A stretch of DNA of 64,000 nucleotides from Rhodococcus sp. ARC_M5 (GCF_022810405.1 NZ_JALGQE010000015.1:1-64000); one strand, 5' to 3'; shown: positions 35,532-44,826, numbered from the stretch's first letter. Numbers and translations: made by a program. The notes: a model not told the origin generated them from the letters alone.

Positions 35532-37723
35532 ACGATCACACACACTCCGACGTCGACTCCGCGCGGACGGATCCGCCGAACAGACTGCAGCACAGCGGGC
35601 ATGAAGAAGGACCCGAAATGCACACGGACGGGGCAGAGAAGGCGACTCCGCAGTCGGACCACGACACCGGCGGGCACAACGCAGAGCACGGCGGGCACAC
35701 CGGTCACGGTGATCACGTCGGTATGTTTCGTCGCCTGTTCTGGGTCATGCTGGTCCTTGCCGTTCCGGTGATCGTTGCCTCGAACATGTTCGCGATGCTC
35801 CTCGGCTACTCATTGCCCGACGCAGCGTGGATTGCCTGGGTCTCTCCGGTGTTCGGAACGGTGATGTACGCCTGGGGCGGGTCTCCGTTCCTCTCCGGAG
35901 CAGTCAGCGAAATCCGTTCCCGTGCACCGGGAATGATGCTGCTCATCGCCCTCGCGATCACCGTCGCATTCATTGCGTCGATGGGAGCGAGCCTCGGCCT
36001 GCTCGATCATCAGCTCGACTTCTGGTGGGAACTGGCCCTGCTGATCGTGATCATGCTGCTCGGGCACTGGATCGAGATGAGATCACTCGCCCAGACCACC
36101 TCCGCTCTGGACTCGTTGGCGGCGTTGCTCCCGGATGTCGCCGAACGCGTCGAGGGCGACGATGTGGTGCCGGTGCCCCCGTCCGAGCTGCAGCTCGGTG
36201 ATGTCGTTGTCGTCCGCCCCGGCGGCCGCGTACCGGCGGACGGCACCATCGTCTCCGGATCGGCGAGCATGGACGAATCGATGATCACCGGGGAATCACG
36301 CACCGTCCGCCGCAGCGACGGCGATCAAGTCGTCGCCGGCACTGTCGCCACCGACTCAGGTCTGCGCGTCCAGGTCACTGCAGTAGGGGAGGACACCGCC
36401 CTCGCCGGCATCGGCCGCTTGGTCGCCGACGCCCAGAACTCGACCTCGCGCGCTCAGCGCATCGCGGACACCGCCGCTGGCTGGCTGTTCTGGTTCGCTC
36501 TCGGTGCCGCGATCATCACCGCTGCGGTGTGGACTCTGGTCGGGATGCCCGACGACGCCGTCATCCGCACCATCACCGTGTTGGTCATCGCCTGCCCGCA
36601 CGCACTCGGACTCGCGATCCCGCTGGTGGTCTCCATCGCCACCGAACGTGCCGCCCGCGGCGGGGTTCTGGTCAAGGACCGGCTCGCACTCGAAACCATG
36701 CGCACGGTGGACACCGTGCTGTTCGACAAGACCGGGACCCTCACCAAGGGTGAACCCACCGTCACCGCAGTCGAGGTGACCGGCGGGCGCACCGCCGACA
36801 ACGTTCTCGCGCTGGCCGCTGCCGCAGAAGCAGATTCCGAACATCCACTCGCCCGTGCCATCGTCGAGGCCGCACGCGCGCGGAACCTGACGGTCCCGGC
36901 TGCAGCCGGCTTTCAGTCGTCCCCCGCCGTCGGGGTCGCAGCCGACGTCGACGGCGTCCGGATCCAGGTCGGCGGGCCGGCACTGCTCGAGCAGGAACAC
37001 GGATCCGAACTCGCTGTCGCCGACCGGTGGCGCGGGGACGGGGCGATCATCCTGCACGTCCTCGCCGACGGGGCCGTGATCGGTGCCCTCGCGCTCGCCG
37101 ATGAGATCCGGTCCGAGTCACGCACTGCGGTAGACGCGCTGCACGCGCGAGGAATCGCGGTCGTGATGATCACCGGTGATGCCGACGCCGTCGCGAAGTC
37201 CGTCGCCACCGAGCTCGGTGTGGACCGCTACTTCGCCGGGGTGAAACCGGAAGACAAGTCGCACAACGTCGCTGAACTCCAGAGCGAAGGCCGTACGGTG
37301 GCGATGGTCGGCGACGGAGTCAACGACGCCCCGGCTCTGGCGCAGGCCGATGTCGGTATCGCGATCGGGGCCGGCACCGACGTCGCAATCGCATCGGCCG
37401 GAGTGATCCTCGCCAGCGACGACCCGAGGTCGGTGTTGTCGGTGATCGAACTCTCGCGCGCCTCGTACCGAAAGATGAAGCAAAACCTCTGGTGGGCAGC
37501 GGGATACAACCTCATCTCGGTTCCGCTCGCGGCAGGAGTGCTCGCGCCGGTCGGGTTCGTGCTGCCGATGTCGATCGGCGCGATCCTGATGTCGCTGTCG
37601 ACGATCATCGTCGCTGCGAACGCACAATTACTGCGTCGACTCGACCTCACACCCGACACCATCACCGGAGCGGTGAACGAGGGGAGTTCCAACCCTCCGT
37701 CGCAGCGCACACCGTCACTGTGA
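35528..37723 (+). CDS. copB: CopB-type P1B ATPase
   Basis: 731 residues. A His-rich N-terminus (HTHSD, HSGHEEG, HNAEHGGHTGHGDH) takes the place of an HMA domain. Eight helices carry the transport motif CPH in IACPHALGLAIP (about residue 356), then DKTGTLTKGE (about 400), SEHPLARA, and GDGVNDAPALAQAD. CPH with a His-rich tail marks the P1B-3 group, which exports Cu(II)/Ag(I). The ATG overlaps the stop of the HMA-like peptide. Together with CopA it gives export of both copper oxidation states. Confidence 0.94.
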   Translation: MNDHTHSDVDSARTDPPNRLQHSGHEEGPEMHTDGAEKATPQSDHDTGGHNAEHGGHTGHGDHVGMFRRLFWVMLVLAVPVIVASNMFAMLLGYSLPDAAWIAWVSPVFGTVMYAWGGSPFLSGAVSEIRSRAPGMMLLIALAITVAFIASMGASLGLLDHQLDFWWELALLIVIMLLGHWIEMRSLAQTTSALDSLAALLPDVAERVEGDDVVPVPPSELQLGDVVVVRPGGRVPADGTIVSGSASMDESMITGESRTVRRSDGDQVVAGTVATDSGLRVQVTAVGEDTALAGIGRLVADAQNSTSRAQRIADTAAGWLFWFALGAAIITAAVWTLVGMPDDAVIRTITVLVIACPHALGLAIPLVVSIATERAARGGVLVKDRLALETMRTVDTVLFDKTGTLTKGEPTVTAVEVTGGRTADNVLALAAAAEADSEHPLARAIVEAARARNLTVPAAAGFQSSPAVGVAADVDGVRIQVGGPALLEQEHGSELAVADRWRGDGAIILHVLADGAVIGALALADEIRSESRTAVDALHARGIAVVMITGDADAVAKSVATELGVDRYFAGVKPEDKSHNVAELQSEGRTVAMVGDGVNDAPALAQADVGIAIGAGTDVAIASAGVILASDDPRSVLSVIELSRASYRKMKQNLWWAAGYNLISVPLAAGVLAPVGFVLPMSIGAILMSLSTIIVAANAQLLRRLDLTPDTITGAVNEGSSNPPSQRTPSL

Positions 37724-37770
37724 GAGCTGATCTCGTACCGGGAACGCAGCCCTGACAATTGTGGAACGTT

Positions 37771-37809
37771 GATGGCCGCACCTTCTCCGCCGGAGAGGAT
37801 GCGGCCATC
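37771..37809. terminator. Hairpin between copB and the DUF305 gene
   Basis: gatggccgca at 37771-37780 pairs with its complement at 37800-37809, and TCTCC/GGAGA extends the stem inside to a 3-base loop. It lies between two converging genes (copB stop 37723, DUF305 stop 37830), as does the hairpin at 11799-11832. Confidence 0.7.
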
Positions 37810-37829
37810 GTTGTCTATAGCGGGCCGGG

Positions 37830-38474
37830 TCAGCCGAGCAGCCGCTGCATGGTGTCGATTTCCTGCTGCTGGGTGGCGACGATGGTGCGGGCCATCTCCA
37901 GGGCGTCAGGATTGGAACCGTCTGCGATTTCGGTGTTGGCCATCTCGATGGCGCCGGTGTGGTGGGCGATCATCATCGTCAACCACTGGCGGTCGAATTC
38001 CGGTCCCGACGCTGCCATCAACGCGTCCATGTCCTGAGCGGTCATCATGCCGCTGCCGGAGTTGTGGTCCATCCCGCCCATGTCACCCATGTCACCCATG
38101 TCACCCCTGTCCATGTCGGGCATGGGCTGGCCCCACTCGGTGAGCCAGGTGGTCATCTGGTCCATCTCGGGCTGTTGCGCGGCGGCGATCGCCGATGCCA
38201 GCGACAGCACCTCCGGGTTGTCGGTGCGGCCGTTCGCCATGTCGGCCATCTCGACTGCTTGGGCGTGATGCGGGTACATCATCTGCGCGAACATCACGTC
38301 GGCATCGTTGAACTCTGCGGACGCGCTTGCTTGGGCCGAGGACATCGGTGCCGAGGACATCGATCCCATCGCATGGCCGTCCATCGACGAATCGGCCGCG
38401 TTGTCGCTACAGCCGACGACGAGGAACGCGCTCGCGGCGGCAGCAGCGATCGAGGCAATGACTTTGGTACGCAT
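37830..38474 (-). CDS. DUF305 lipoprotein (second copy)
   Basis: 214 residues, paralog of 11860-12531. Lipobox LVVGC; DUF305 motifs MYPHHAQAVEMAD and MMIAHHTGAIEMAN; a Met/Asp repeat (MGDMGDMGGMDHN) in the same loop as the Met repeat of the other copy. The ATG at 38474 follows AAGGAG. Downstream partner of the DUF6153-like gene at 38560, repeating the arrangement at 11.9-13.0 kb. Extracytoplasmic copper binding is the likely role. Confidence 0.92.
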   Translation of the reverse strand: MRTKVIASIAAAAASAFLVVGCSDNAADSSMDGHAMGSMSSAPMSSAQASASAEFNDADVMFAQMMYPHHAQAVEMADMANGRTDNPEVLSLASAIAAAQQPEMDQMTTWLTEWGQPMPDMDRGDMGDMGDMGGMDHNSGSGMMTAQDMDALMAASGPEFDRQWLTMMIAHHTGAIEMANTEIADGSNPDALEMARTIVATQQQEIDTMQRLLG

Positions 38475-38559
38475 GAGGAAACTCCTTGCAAGAGTGGGTA
38501 GTGCAGAGAATTGGATGTCGTTCGATCCGCCGACAGACACGCGTCTGCCGGGCTCCCTG

Positions 38560-38982
38560 TCACACTCGCAAGGTCACCGATCTGTCCAACTCCCATAACG
38601 TCCACGGCGGCGCACGCTCAAGCGTGGAGTCGGCCCGTCCAATGATCCGGTTCACCGATGTCGGCGCCAGGTCGAGGGCTGCGCTCATCGCCGGGACCGT
38701 CAGCGCGGGCCACGACACCGTCGTGCCGACGCAGGGATGCATCATCTGGTGCCCCGACGGGCAGTCATGTTCCCCGGTCATCACCGGAACCGTGGCGTCC
38801 GTGTGGGACGGTGCTGCGAACGAGGCATGGCCGCCGCTCATCGATGTGGACATCGAGCCGGTCACGGGCATCGACATCGGTGTCACCGAATGCATCAACA
38901 GGACACCGAACACCGTCAGTGCAATCAGTAAAGCTGCCGTCGGAGCTGTGCCCCGTCGACCGTGCCGATTCACTGAGTGCAT
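38560..38982 (-). CDS. DUF6153-like small membrane protein (second copy)
   Basis: 140 residues. First helix ALLIALTVFGVLLMHSV, a loop with many Met, His and two Cys (MSMPVTGSMSTSMSGG, DCPSGHQMMHPC), second helix-like region, and the conserved end APPWTLWELDRSVTLRV. Paralog of 12623-13045. Just upstream is a TACCCCC/GGGGGTA palindrome at 39004-39018, so the DUF6153-DUF305 pair here is under CsoR/CstR-type control. Confidence 0.78.
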   Translation of the reverse strand: MHSVNRHGRRGTAPTAALLIALTVFGVLLMHSVTPMSMPVTGSMSTSMSGGHASFAAPSHTDATVPVMTGEHDCPSGHQMMHPCVGTTVSWPALTVPAMSAALDLAPTSVNRIIGRADSTLERAPPWTLWELDRSVTLRV

Positions 38983-39003
38983 GCGGCCGATGATACCAAC
39001 ATA

Positions 39004-39018
39004 TACCCCCTGGGGGTA
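39004..39018. promoter_or_regulatory. CsoR/CstR-type operator upstream of DUF6153-DUF305
   Basis: TACCCCC-T-GGGGGTA, a perfect 7-bp inverted repeat with one central base, 22 bases upstream of the DUF6153-like start at 38982 and 37 bases after the cstB stop at 39056. Confidence 0.8.
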
Positions 39019-39055
39019 CGCCTGTCTCGTCGCGTTCGGTCGTCGAAGCATTTCG

Positions 39056-40417
39056 TCATGTCTTCGAGGTGTCGAGTCCGAGATCTGTTGCGCGGTTGTA
39101 GTCGTCGTCGATGAGCACCACGCTGCGATGTTCCCGGTCGAGTAGTGAGGCCGCGATCGAGGCGCGATAGCCGGAGGCGCAGTGCACCCACACTTTGCCG
39201 TCGGGAACTTCTGCGAGTCGGTGCGGCAGTTCGTGGAGGGGAATGTTGATCGCACCGGGGATGTGGCCGTCCGCGTATTCGGACTGTTGACGGGTGTCGA
39301 GCACTGCAATGTCCGAGTCCTCTGCGGCGAGTCCGGCGAAGTCGGACACTTCGTAGGACCGTACGCGCCCGTCGCTGGCGAGCGAATGAATCTCTCCGAC
39401 AGCGGAGCCGGAGGGGTGGTCGATGCCGATACGTGCCAACTCCCTTGTGGCCTCGTCGATTTGATCGGATGTGTCGCCGATCAAGGTCAGCGGCGCACCC
39501 CACTGGTAGAGCCAGCCGAGGTAGGTGACGAATGTCGTCGACAGCTCGAAGCCGAGGGAACCGTCGAGATGTCCGGCAGCGAAGGCGGTGCGTGCGCGGA
39601 GGTCGACGACCCATTGTCCGTCGTCGATGCGGCGGCGTAGTTCGTCGGGGTCGACGGGTTCTGGGGTGGACAGGTCGATCGGTGCGGGGCCTTCGGTGTT
39701 GATGACGCCCATGTGGGCGTAGTACGCGGGGTAGGCCGACAGTCCTGCGATCAACTCGTCGACGTAGGTTTGTTCGTCCTGGGTCAGCGCGGGATTGGAC
39801 TGTTGCTGTTCACCGATGGTCGACGAGTCGCCGCTGGTGGGGGTCGCGGAGCAGAAGCTACCGAATCCGTGGGTGGGGTAGACCTCGACGTCGGCGGGGA
39901 GTTCGGCGGCGATTCGACGGACCGAGTGGAACTGGGCATGGGTGAGCTCGTCGGTGTGTTCGGAGCCGAGTAGGTCGGTGCGGCCGGTGGATCCGTAGAG
40001 CATCGAGCCGCCGGTGAAGATCGCGATCGGTTCGTCTCCGAGTTGCAGTACGTAGCTGACGTGATGATGTGTATGGCCCGGGGTGTGCATGACCTGAAAC
40101 GTCGCCGATCCCGCGTCGACGACATCGCCGTCCCCCACTGCCCGTCGCTCGAATTCGACCGGGTCACCCTCGGGCACAACGTATTCGGCTCCGGTGGCGC
40201 GTGCGAGTTCGAGTCCGCCGGTGACGTAGTCGTTGTGGATGTGGGTTTCGAGTACGTGGGTGATGGTGGCGTTCTTCTCCGTGGCCAGTGCCAGGACGCG
40301 GTCGATGTCACGTTGGGGATCGATCACGACGGCGATGCCGTCGTGGCTGATCAGGTAGCTGCGGTCGCCGAGGCTCGACGTTTCGATGATGGCGATGTCT
40401 GGATCGGTGGTGCTCAC
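39056..40417 (-). CDS. cstB: Persulfide dioxygenase-rhodanese fusion CstB
   Basis: 453 residues. The N-terminal metallo-beta-lactamase domain has ETHIHNDYVTGG (mononuclear iron site of ETHE1-like persulfide dioxygenases) and TPGHTHHHVSYV. It is followed by a rhodanese-like domain whose Cys position reads LIGDT, so it lacks the nucleophile. A second rhodanese has the active Cys in VWVHCASGYRASIA. This three-domain order is that of Staphylococcus aureus CstB, which oxidises low-molecular-weight persulfide and transfers sulfur to give thiosulfate. It follows cstR by 57 bp. Start GTG at 40417. Confidence 0.93.
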   Translation of the reverse strand: MSTTDPDIAIIETSSLGDRSYLISHDGIAVVIDPQRDIDRVLALATEKNATITHVLETHIHNDYVTGGLELARATGAEYVVPEGDPVEFERRAVGDGDVVDAGSATFQVMHTPGHTHHHVSYVLQLGDEPIAIFTGGSMLYGSTGRTDLLGSEHTDELTHAQFHSVRRIAAELPADVEVYPTHGFGSFCSATPTSGDSSTIGEQQQSNPALTQDEQTYVDELIAGLSAYPAYYAHMGVINTEGPAPIDLSTPEPVDPDELRRRIDDGQWVVDLRARTAFAAGHLDGSLGFELSTTFVTYLGWLYQWGAPLTLIGDTSDQIDEATRELARIGIDHPSGSAVGEIHSLASDGRVRSYEVSDFAGLAAEDSDIAVLDTRQQSEYADGHIPGAINIPLHELPHRLAEVPDGKVWVHCASGYRASIAASLLDREHRSVVLIDDDYNRATDLGLDTSKT

Positions 40418-40474
40418 GGGGTACTCCTACGGTGTAATCGGGTCGGCCTCGTTTCTGACGTGAAACGTCCTCGT

Positions 40475-40786
<312 letters not shown>

Positions 40787-40787
40787 T

Positions 40788-40801
40788 TACCCCCGGGGGC
40801 A
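40788..40801. promoter_or_regulatory. CstR-type operator upstream of cstR
   Basis: TACCCCCGGGGGCA, nearly symmetrical, between tauE and cstR. It gives cstR-cstB a second control point inside the operon. Confidence 0.7.
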
Positions 40802-40823
40802 TCGGTTCGGTGTGTGCAGTCGG

Positions 40824-41597
40824 TCATGAAAGAACGAGGGTGTCGACAAGTACATAGCCCGCGACGGCGAACACCAGGTAGGCGAACCACGTGCGCAGCT
40901 TGTCGGTGTCGATGCGTGTGCTCAGTTTTCCGGCGACCAGCGAGCCTGCGATCGCCGCACCGGCGAACGCGGCTGTCAGTGGCCAGTTCCCGCCGAGCCC
41001 GTCGGCCTGAGCGATCAGTCCGGCGGCGGAGTTGGCGACGATGACCACCAGCGACGTTCCGACAGCGACACTCATCTCGATTCCCAGCAACAGCACCAGA
41101 GCGGGGATGATCAGAAATCCTCCGCCGACGCCGAACAGTCCGGTGAGGACACCGACCCCGAACCCGGTCGGTATGGACCGTGGTGCGCATCGCCGCCAAT
41201 CGATCCCGGAACTTCCTGTCTTGCAAGCGGTTCCGACATCGTCGGTGCTGCGCAGCATCCGCGCCCCGGCGATGATCATGACGATCGCGAAGCCGATCAT
41301 CACTGCGGCCTCGGGCAGATGCCTGCCCAGGACGCTGCCGACCAGCGTGCCGACGATACCGGTGGCCGCGAAGATCGCCGCCAGTCGCCATTCGACGAGC
41401 TTCGCCCGCACCTTGGGGATGGCCCCGGTCGCCGAGGCGACACCGATCACCAGCAACGATGTCGGTATCGCCTCCGACAGGTCCATTCCCAGGGCGTAGA
41501 CGAGAACCGGGACGGCGACGATCGACCCACCGCCGCCGAGGAGACCGAGCAGGATGCCGACGGCGACGCCGAGGACCAGGGCCAGCGTCAGGGTCAT
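40824..41597 (-). CDS. TauE/SafE family sulfite/anion exporter
   Basis: 257 residues, about eight helices in two halves. The duplicated glycine motif appears as GLLGGGGSIVAVPVLVY and GLFGVGGGFLIIPALVLLLG. TauE proteins in cst-like operons are thought to export sulfite or thiosulfate made during sulfide oxidation. The ATG at 41597 shares one base with the stop of the DUF302 gene. A longer upstream frame is Arg-rich and not used. Confidence 0.9.
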   Translation of the reverse strand: MTLTLALVLGVAVGILLGLLGGGGSIVAVPVLVYALGMDLSEAIPTSLLVIGVASATGAIPKVRAKLVEWRLAAIFAATGIVGTLVGSVLGRHLPEAAVMIGFAIVMIIAGARMLRSTDDVGTACKTGSSGIDWRRCAPRSIPTGFGVGVLTGLFGVGGGFLIIPALVLLLGIEMSVAVGTSLVVIVANSAAGLIAQADGLGGNWPLTAAFAGAAIAGSLVAGKLSTRIDTDKLRTWFAYLVFAVAGYVLVDTLVLS

Positions 41598-42016
41598 CAG
41601 CTGTGTGCTGTGTCCTGGCCACCGAGTGCGTCGATGGCGGCCTGGAGCTTGGTGGTGGCCTCCGCCGCGACGTCGGAGAGTGCTGGTTCGCCTGTCGCTT
41701 GTACCATGATGTCGGGGTTCATGGCTTCGACGATGATCGATCCGGGTGCGCTCGTGTCGGCGCGGACGACGACATTGCACGGCAGCAGCAACCCGATCTG
41801 GCGCATGACTCCGACGGCGCGGTGCGCGAGGGTGGGATTGCAGGCACCGAGGATCAGATACTGCTCCATGTCCTCGTCGAGTTTGGCCTTCAACGTGGCC
41901 TGCATGTCGATTTCGGTGAGAACACCGAATCCCTGATCTGCGAGGGAGGCTTTGACGGCGTCGACTGCGGTGTCGAAGTCGGTGTCGGTCAGAGTGGTCG
42001 AGAGTGCGATGTTCAT
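41597..42016 (-). CDS. DUF302 protein
   Basis: 139 residues. The pattern FDTAVDAVKASLADQGFGVLTEID, then YLILGACNPTLAHRAV and GLLLPCNVVV, is the DUF302 domain, with conserved Cys in GACNP and LPCNV. Family members sit in sulfur-oxidation and metal operons. No enzymatic role is established. Coupled with tauE by TGATG. Confidence 0.9.
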   Translation of the reverse strand: MNIALSTTLTDTDFDTAVDAVKASLADQGFGVLTEIDMQATLKAKLDEDMEQYLILGACNPTLAHRAVGVMRQIGLLLPCNVVVRADTSAPGSIIVEAMNPDIMVQATGEPALSDVAAEATTKLQAAIDALGGQDTAHS

Positions 42017-42058
42017 AAGGGAAGTTCCTTTCGGTCGTCGAACTGCGGTGATCTGGGC

Positions 42059-42310
42059 CTACCCGATTCGGGGCTGGCGAATACTCGGCACGCCCACCCT
42101 GGTGAGAAGCGCGCTGGCCGGGCACCAGCCGACCGCTGCGTAAAGGGCGAGGTTCGCGGCAGCGAACGCGCTGAGCAGTCGCCACTGCGGTGCGTGGAGT
42201 TCGCCGAGGGCCAGGCCGGTGGCGGTGACGCCGGCGGCGAGGGCGGGGACGATACGTTCGATCGGCCAGCCCGCGAACGCGGACGAGCGAGTGGTGTTCG
42301 GATCGATCAT
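42059..42310 (-). CDS. DUF2892 inner-membrane protein
   Basis: 83 residues with two short helices (VPALAAGVTATGLALG and LSAFAAANLALYAAVG), followed by GWCPASALLTRVGV, the usual DUF2892 end with a Cys. The same unit is the membrane tail of YgaP-type rhodaneses, which fits the sulfur context. Second gene of the leftward operon. Confidence 0.88.
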   Translation of the reverse strand: MIDPNTTRSSAFAGWPIERIVPALAAGVTATGLALGELHAPQWRLLSAFAAANLALYAAVGWCPASALLTRVGVPSIRQPRIG

Positions 42311-42338
42311 GATTGCTCCGTTCGGGTTGTAAGGGTGG

Positions 42339-44495
42339 TCAGTGCGAGAAGCTGATCGAGGGCAACACCTTGCGCAGCCAGGCCGGTGACCACCATGCGG
42401 CGTGTCCGCTCAAACGCAGCAGGACCGGCAGCAGGATCAGCCTGATCAAGAAGGCGTCGAGCAGTACCGCGACGCCGAGGATGATGCCCATCTCCTTCGG
42501 TGGGAGCGGATCGGAGAGTGCGAAGGTGAAGAACACTGCGACCATGACCGCGGCGGCGGCGAAGATGACCCGGCCGGAGTGGGCGAGGCCGTCGACCTGA
42601 GCGGCTTTCGGGTCCCCGGTCTTCTCGTAGTGCTCTTTCGCGGTGGCGAGCAGGAACACGGTGTAGTCCATGGCGATGGCGAAGATCATCGCGAAGAAGA
42701 ACACCGGACCCCAGCCGTCGAGGAAGCCTTGCGGGGTGAATCCGAGCAGTGATGCGCCGTGCCCGTCCTGGAAGATCAGTTTCGCGACCCCGAACGCTGC
42801 GGCGGTCGAGAGCAGACTGACGGCGGTGCCGAGGATCGCGATCAGGGGTGCTTGGAGTGCGACGAGCAGCAGGATGAAACCGAGCGCCAGAATGATGCCG
42901 ATCACCAGCGGTAGGTAGTCGTTCAGTGCTTGCTGTAGATCGAGGTTCTCCGCTGGGGCACCGCCGACCAACGCCGACTCCGGGAGTTCGGCGCGCAGGT
43001 CACCGAGGATGGTGCCCATTCTCTCGTCCGAGGGGTCAACGGTGGGAAGTGCTTGTAGCAGTGAGTAGTTTGAGCCGTCCGCGGCAGGCTGGGGCGGGGT
43101 GACCATCGAGATTCCGTCGACGGTAGTGGCTGCGGTGGCGGTCGCGGCGGCATCCGCGGACGGGACGACGATCTGCAGTGCGCCGGGTGCGCCGTCACCG
43201 AACTGGGCCTGGACGAGCTCGTAGCCCTGGCGAACCGGTGCGTCTTCGGGGACGACGGAGATCGAGGGCATTGCCACTTTCAGTCCGAGGACCGGAAGGG
43301 CCAGCGCAATGAGGATGCCGACGGACACCAGAGCGAACGGCCAGGGGTGCTTGTGGAGCAGTTCACCCCAGGCTGCGAATTTCGGGGAGCGGTGCTGCTG
43401 ACGCTTGGCGTAGGGCAAGGATGCGGCGTTGACCTTGGAGCCGAGTGCACCCAGGGTTGCGGGGAGCAGGGTCATGGTGGCGATCAGCACGAACGTCACT
43501 GCGAGCATGATGCCGACGGCCATGGTGCGCACCGCCGGTGCGGGAACGAGCAGGACGGCCGAGAGGCTCACCAGGACGGTCAGTCCGGACAGGACCACGG
43601 CTTTGCCTGCGGTGTCCATGGTTTCGGCGACCGCGGCACGCGGATCGGCGTTGCGCAGTGCGTCGCGGAACCTGGCGACGATGAACAGGGCGTAGTCGAT
43701 TCCGAGGGCGAGGGCGAACATCATCGCGAAGTTCATCGCCCACACCGAGATCGGCGTGACGCCGTTGAGCAGAACAAGTCCGCCTGCGGATGCGACCAGG
43801 CCGGCGACGGTGAGTAGCAGCGGCAATCCCGCGGCGACGAGAGAGCCGAACGCGAGCACCATGATCGCCAAAGTGACCGGCCAGGAGAACAATTCGGCCT
43901 GGATCATGGCGTCGTGGTTGGCTTTGTTGAAGTCCGACCACAGTGCTGACGACCCGGTGGGGTAGATCTCGATACCGTTGCCGGACAGTGCGGTCAGCTC
44001 GCCTTTGACCTCGTCGACGGCTTTGACCATGTCGTCGGTACTCGTGTCTGCGCCGGCGATGAGGATGCCGGTGTGACGGTCGGGGCTGATGGTCATGCCC
44101 GGCTGGGGGGCGACGATCTCGCCGAAGCGGGTGTCGCTGTCGAACACAGCCGCGACGTCGGTGAGTGTCTGCTGCATCGCCGGGTCTTCGATCGAGGCGG
44201 TGTCGGAGTGAACGACGACCTGCACTGCTGCAGAGGAGTTGCCGCCGAAATGCTGCTGGGCGAGTTCGCGTACCTGGACGGATTCGGATCCGTTGGCCTG
44301 CCAGCCGGCCCCGGCCAACGACGAAAACACCGTTGGTGCAGCTGATCCAAGGGCGATTAGGGTGATCAGCCAGATACCGAACACCCAGCGGCGACGCGTG
44401 ACCATCGCGCTCCCCAGGCGGCCGAGTGCGCCAGGTGCAGGTGGCCGGTCACGGTCGTGTCGGTCGGTAGCCGCCGCGGTAGCGGGCACGGACAT
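42339..44495 (-). CDS. MmpL-type RND transporter
   Basis: 718 residues: helix 1 (WVFGIWLITLIALGSAAP), two external porter loops, and two five-helix bundles with FAMMFALALGIDYALFIVARFRDAL and FFAMIFAIAMDYTVFLLATAKE, the MMPL signature with paired Asp-Tyr proton relay residues. Short members of this size are broad exporters. First gene of the sulfide operon, with an imperfect GC-centred palindrome 15 bases upstream. The substrate is unknown; export of sulfur- or thiol-linked compounds is inference. Confidence 0.9.
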   Translation of the reverse strand: MSVPATAAATDRHDRDRPPAPGALGRLGSAMVTRRRWVFGIWLITLIALGSAAPTVFSSLAGAGWQANGSESVQVRELAQQHFGGNSSAAVQVVVHSDTASIEDPAMQQTLTDVAAVFDSDTRFGEIVAPQPGMTISPDRHTGILIAGADTSTDDMVKAVDEVKGELTALSGNGIEIYPTGSSALWSDFNKANHDAMIQAELFSWPVTLAIMVLAFGSLVAAGLPLLLTVAGLVASAGGLVLLNGVTPISVWAMNFAMMFALALGIDYALFIVARFRDALRNADPRAAVAETMDTAGKAVVLSGLTVLVSLSAVLLVPAPAVRTMAVGIMLAVTFVLIATMTLLPATLGALGSKVNAASLPYAKRQQHRSPKFAAWGELLHKHPWPFALVSVGILIALALPVLGLKVAMPSISVVPEDAPVRQGYELVQAQFGDGAPGALQIVVPSADAAATATAATTVDGISMVTPPQPAADGSNYSLLQALPTVDPSDERMGTILGDLRAELPESALVGGAPAENLDLQQALNDYLPLVIGIILALGFILLLVALQAPLIAILGTAVSLLSTAAAFGVAKLIFQDGHGASLLGFTPQGFLDGWGPVFFFAMIFAIAMDYTVFLLATAKEHYEKTGDPKAAQVDGLAHSGRVIFAAAAVMVAVFFTFALSDPLPPKEMGIILGVAVLLDAFLIRLILLPVLLRLSGHAAWWSPAWLRKVLPSISFSH

Positions 44496-44509
44496 AGCAT
44501 TCTCCTAAA

Positions 44510-44523
44510 TACGGGTGGGGGTA
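44510..44523. promoter_or_regulatory. Imperfect CsoR/CstR-type site at the mmpL start
   Basis: TACGGGTGGGGGTA lies directly upstream of the mmpL ATG. It keeps the TA ends and G-run of the other sites but only one C-rich arm is lost. Probably the operator of the mmpL-cstB operon. Confidence 0.5.
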
Positions 44524-44577
44524 TATGACAAGGCCACGAAGGCCCAAAAGCTTCCTCGAAGACTTAAAGGTGAGGTG

Positions 44578-44754
44578 TCAGCGATGAAACAGGGAGTGAA
44601 AAAAGCCGGTGCGCCTAGCTGGATCGGGTGCCTCGCTCGACGAGCAGGTGCACTGCTGCGGCGGTGGGACATTCTTCATGACGCTGTCGATGTGGCGCCC
44701 GCAGCCGGCCCAGGTGGTCTTACCGCATGTCGGGCATGCGACGGGGTAGCACAT
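44578..44754 (-). CDS. Cys-rich small protein (58 aa)
   Basis: The ATG at 44754 has GGAAGGA upstream. The product starts MCYPVACPTCGKTTWAGCGRH and contains a later CTC, giving seven Cys in 36 residues arranged like a small zinc-ribbon or metal-binding knuckle. Similar tiny CPTCGKTTWAGCG proteins occur widely in actinomycetes, with unknown role. Two strong palindromes (44791-44808, 44813-44826) sit upstream, so it is probably metal- or sulfide-induced. Confidence 0.8.
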   Translation of the reverse strand: MCYPVACPTCGKTTWAGCGRHIDSVMKNVPPPQQCTCSSSEAPDPARRTGFFHSLFHR

Positions 44755-44790
44755 GGCAATCCTTCCTGGCGGGGTGTACCTACTGTTGCA

Positions 44791-44826
44791 CATACCTAGG
44801 GGGGTATGCAAGTACCCCTAGGGGTA
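44791..44826. promoter_or_regulatory. Two adjacent CsoR/CstR-type palindromes
   Basis: CATACC-TAGGGG-GGTATG at 44791-44808 and TACCCC-TA-GGGGTA at 44813-44826 (perfect). They lie 37 bases upstream of the Cys-rich gene. Between here and the resolvase (44827-45098) I see no gene. Confidence 0.8.
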
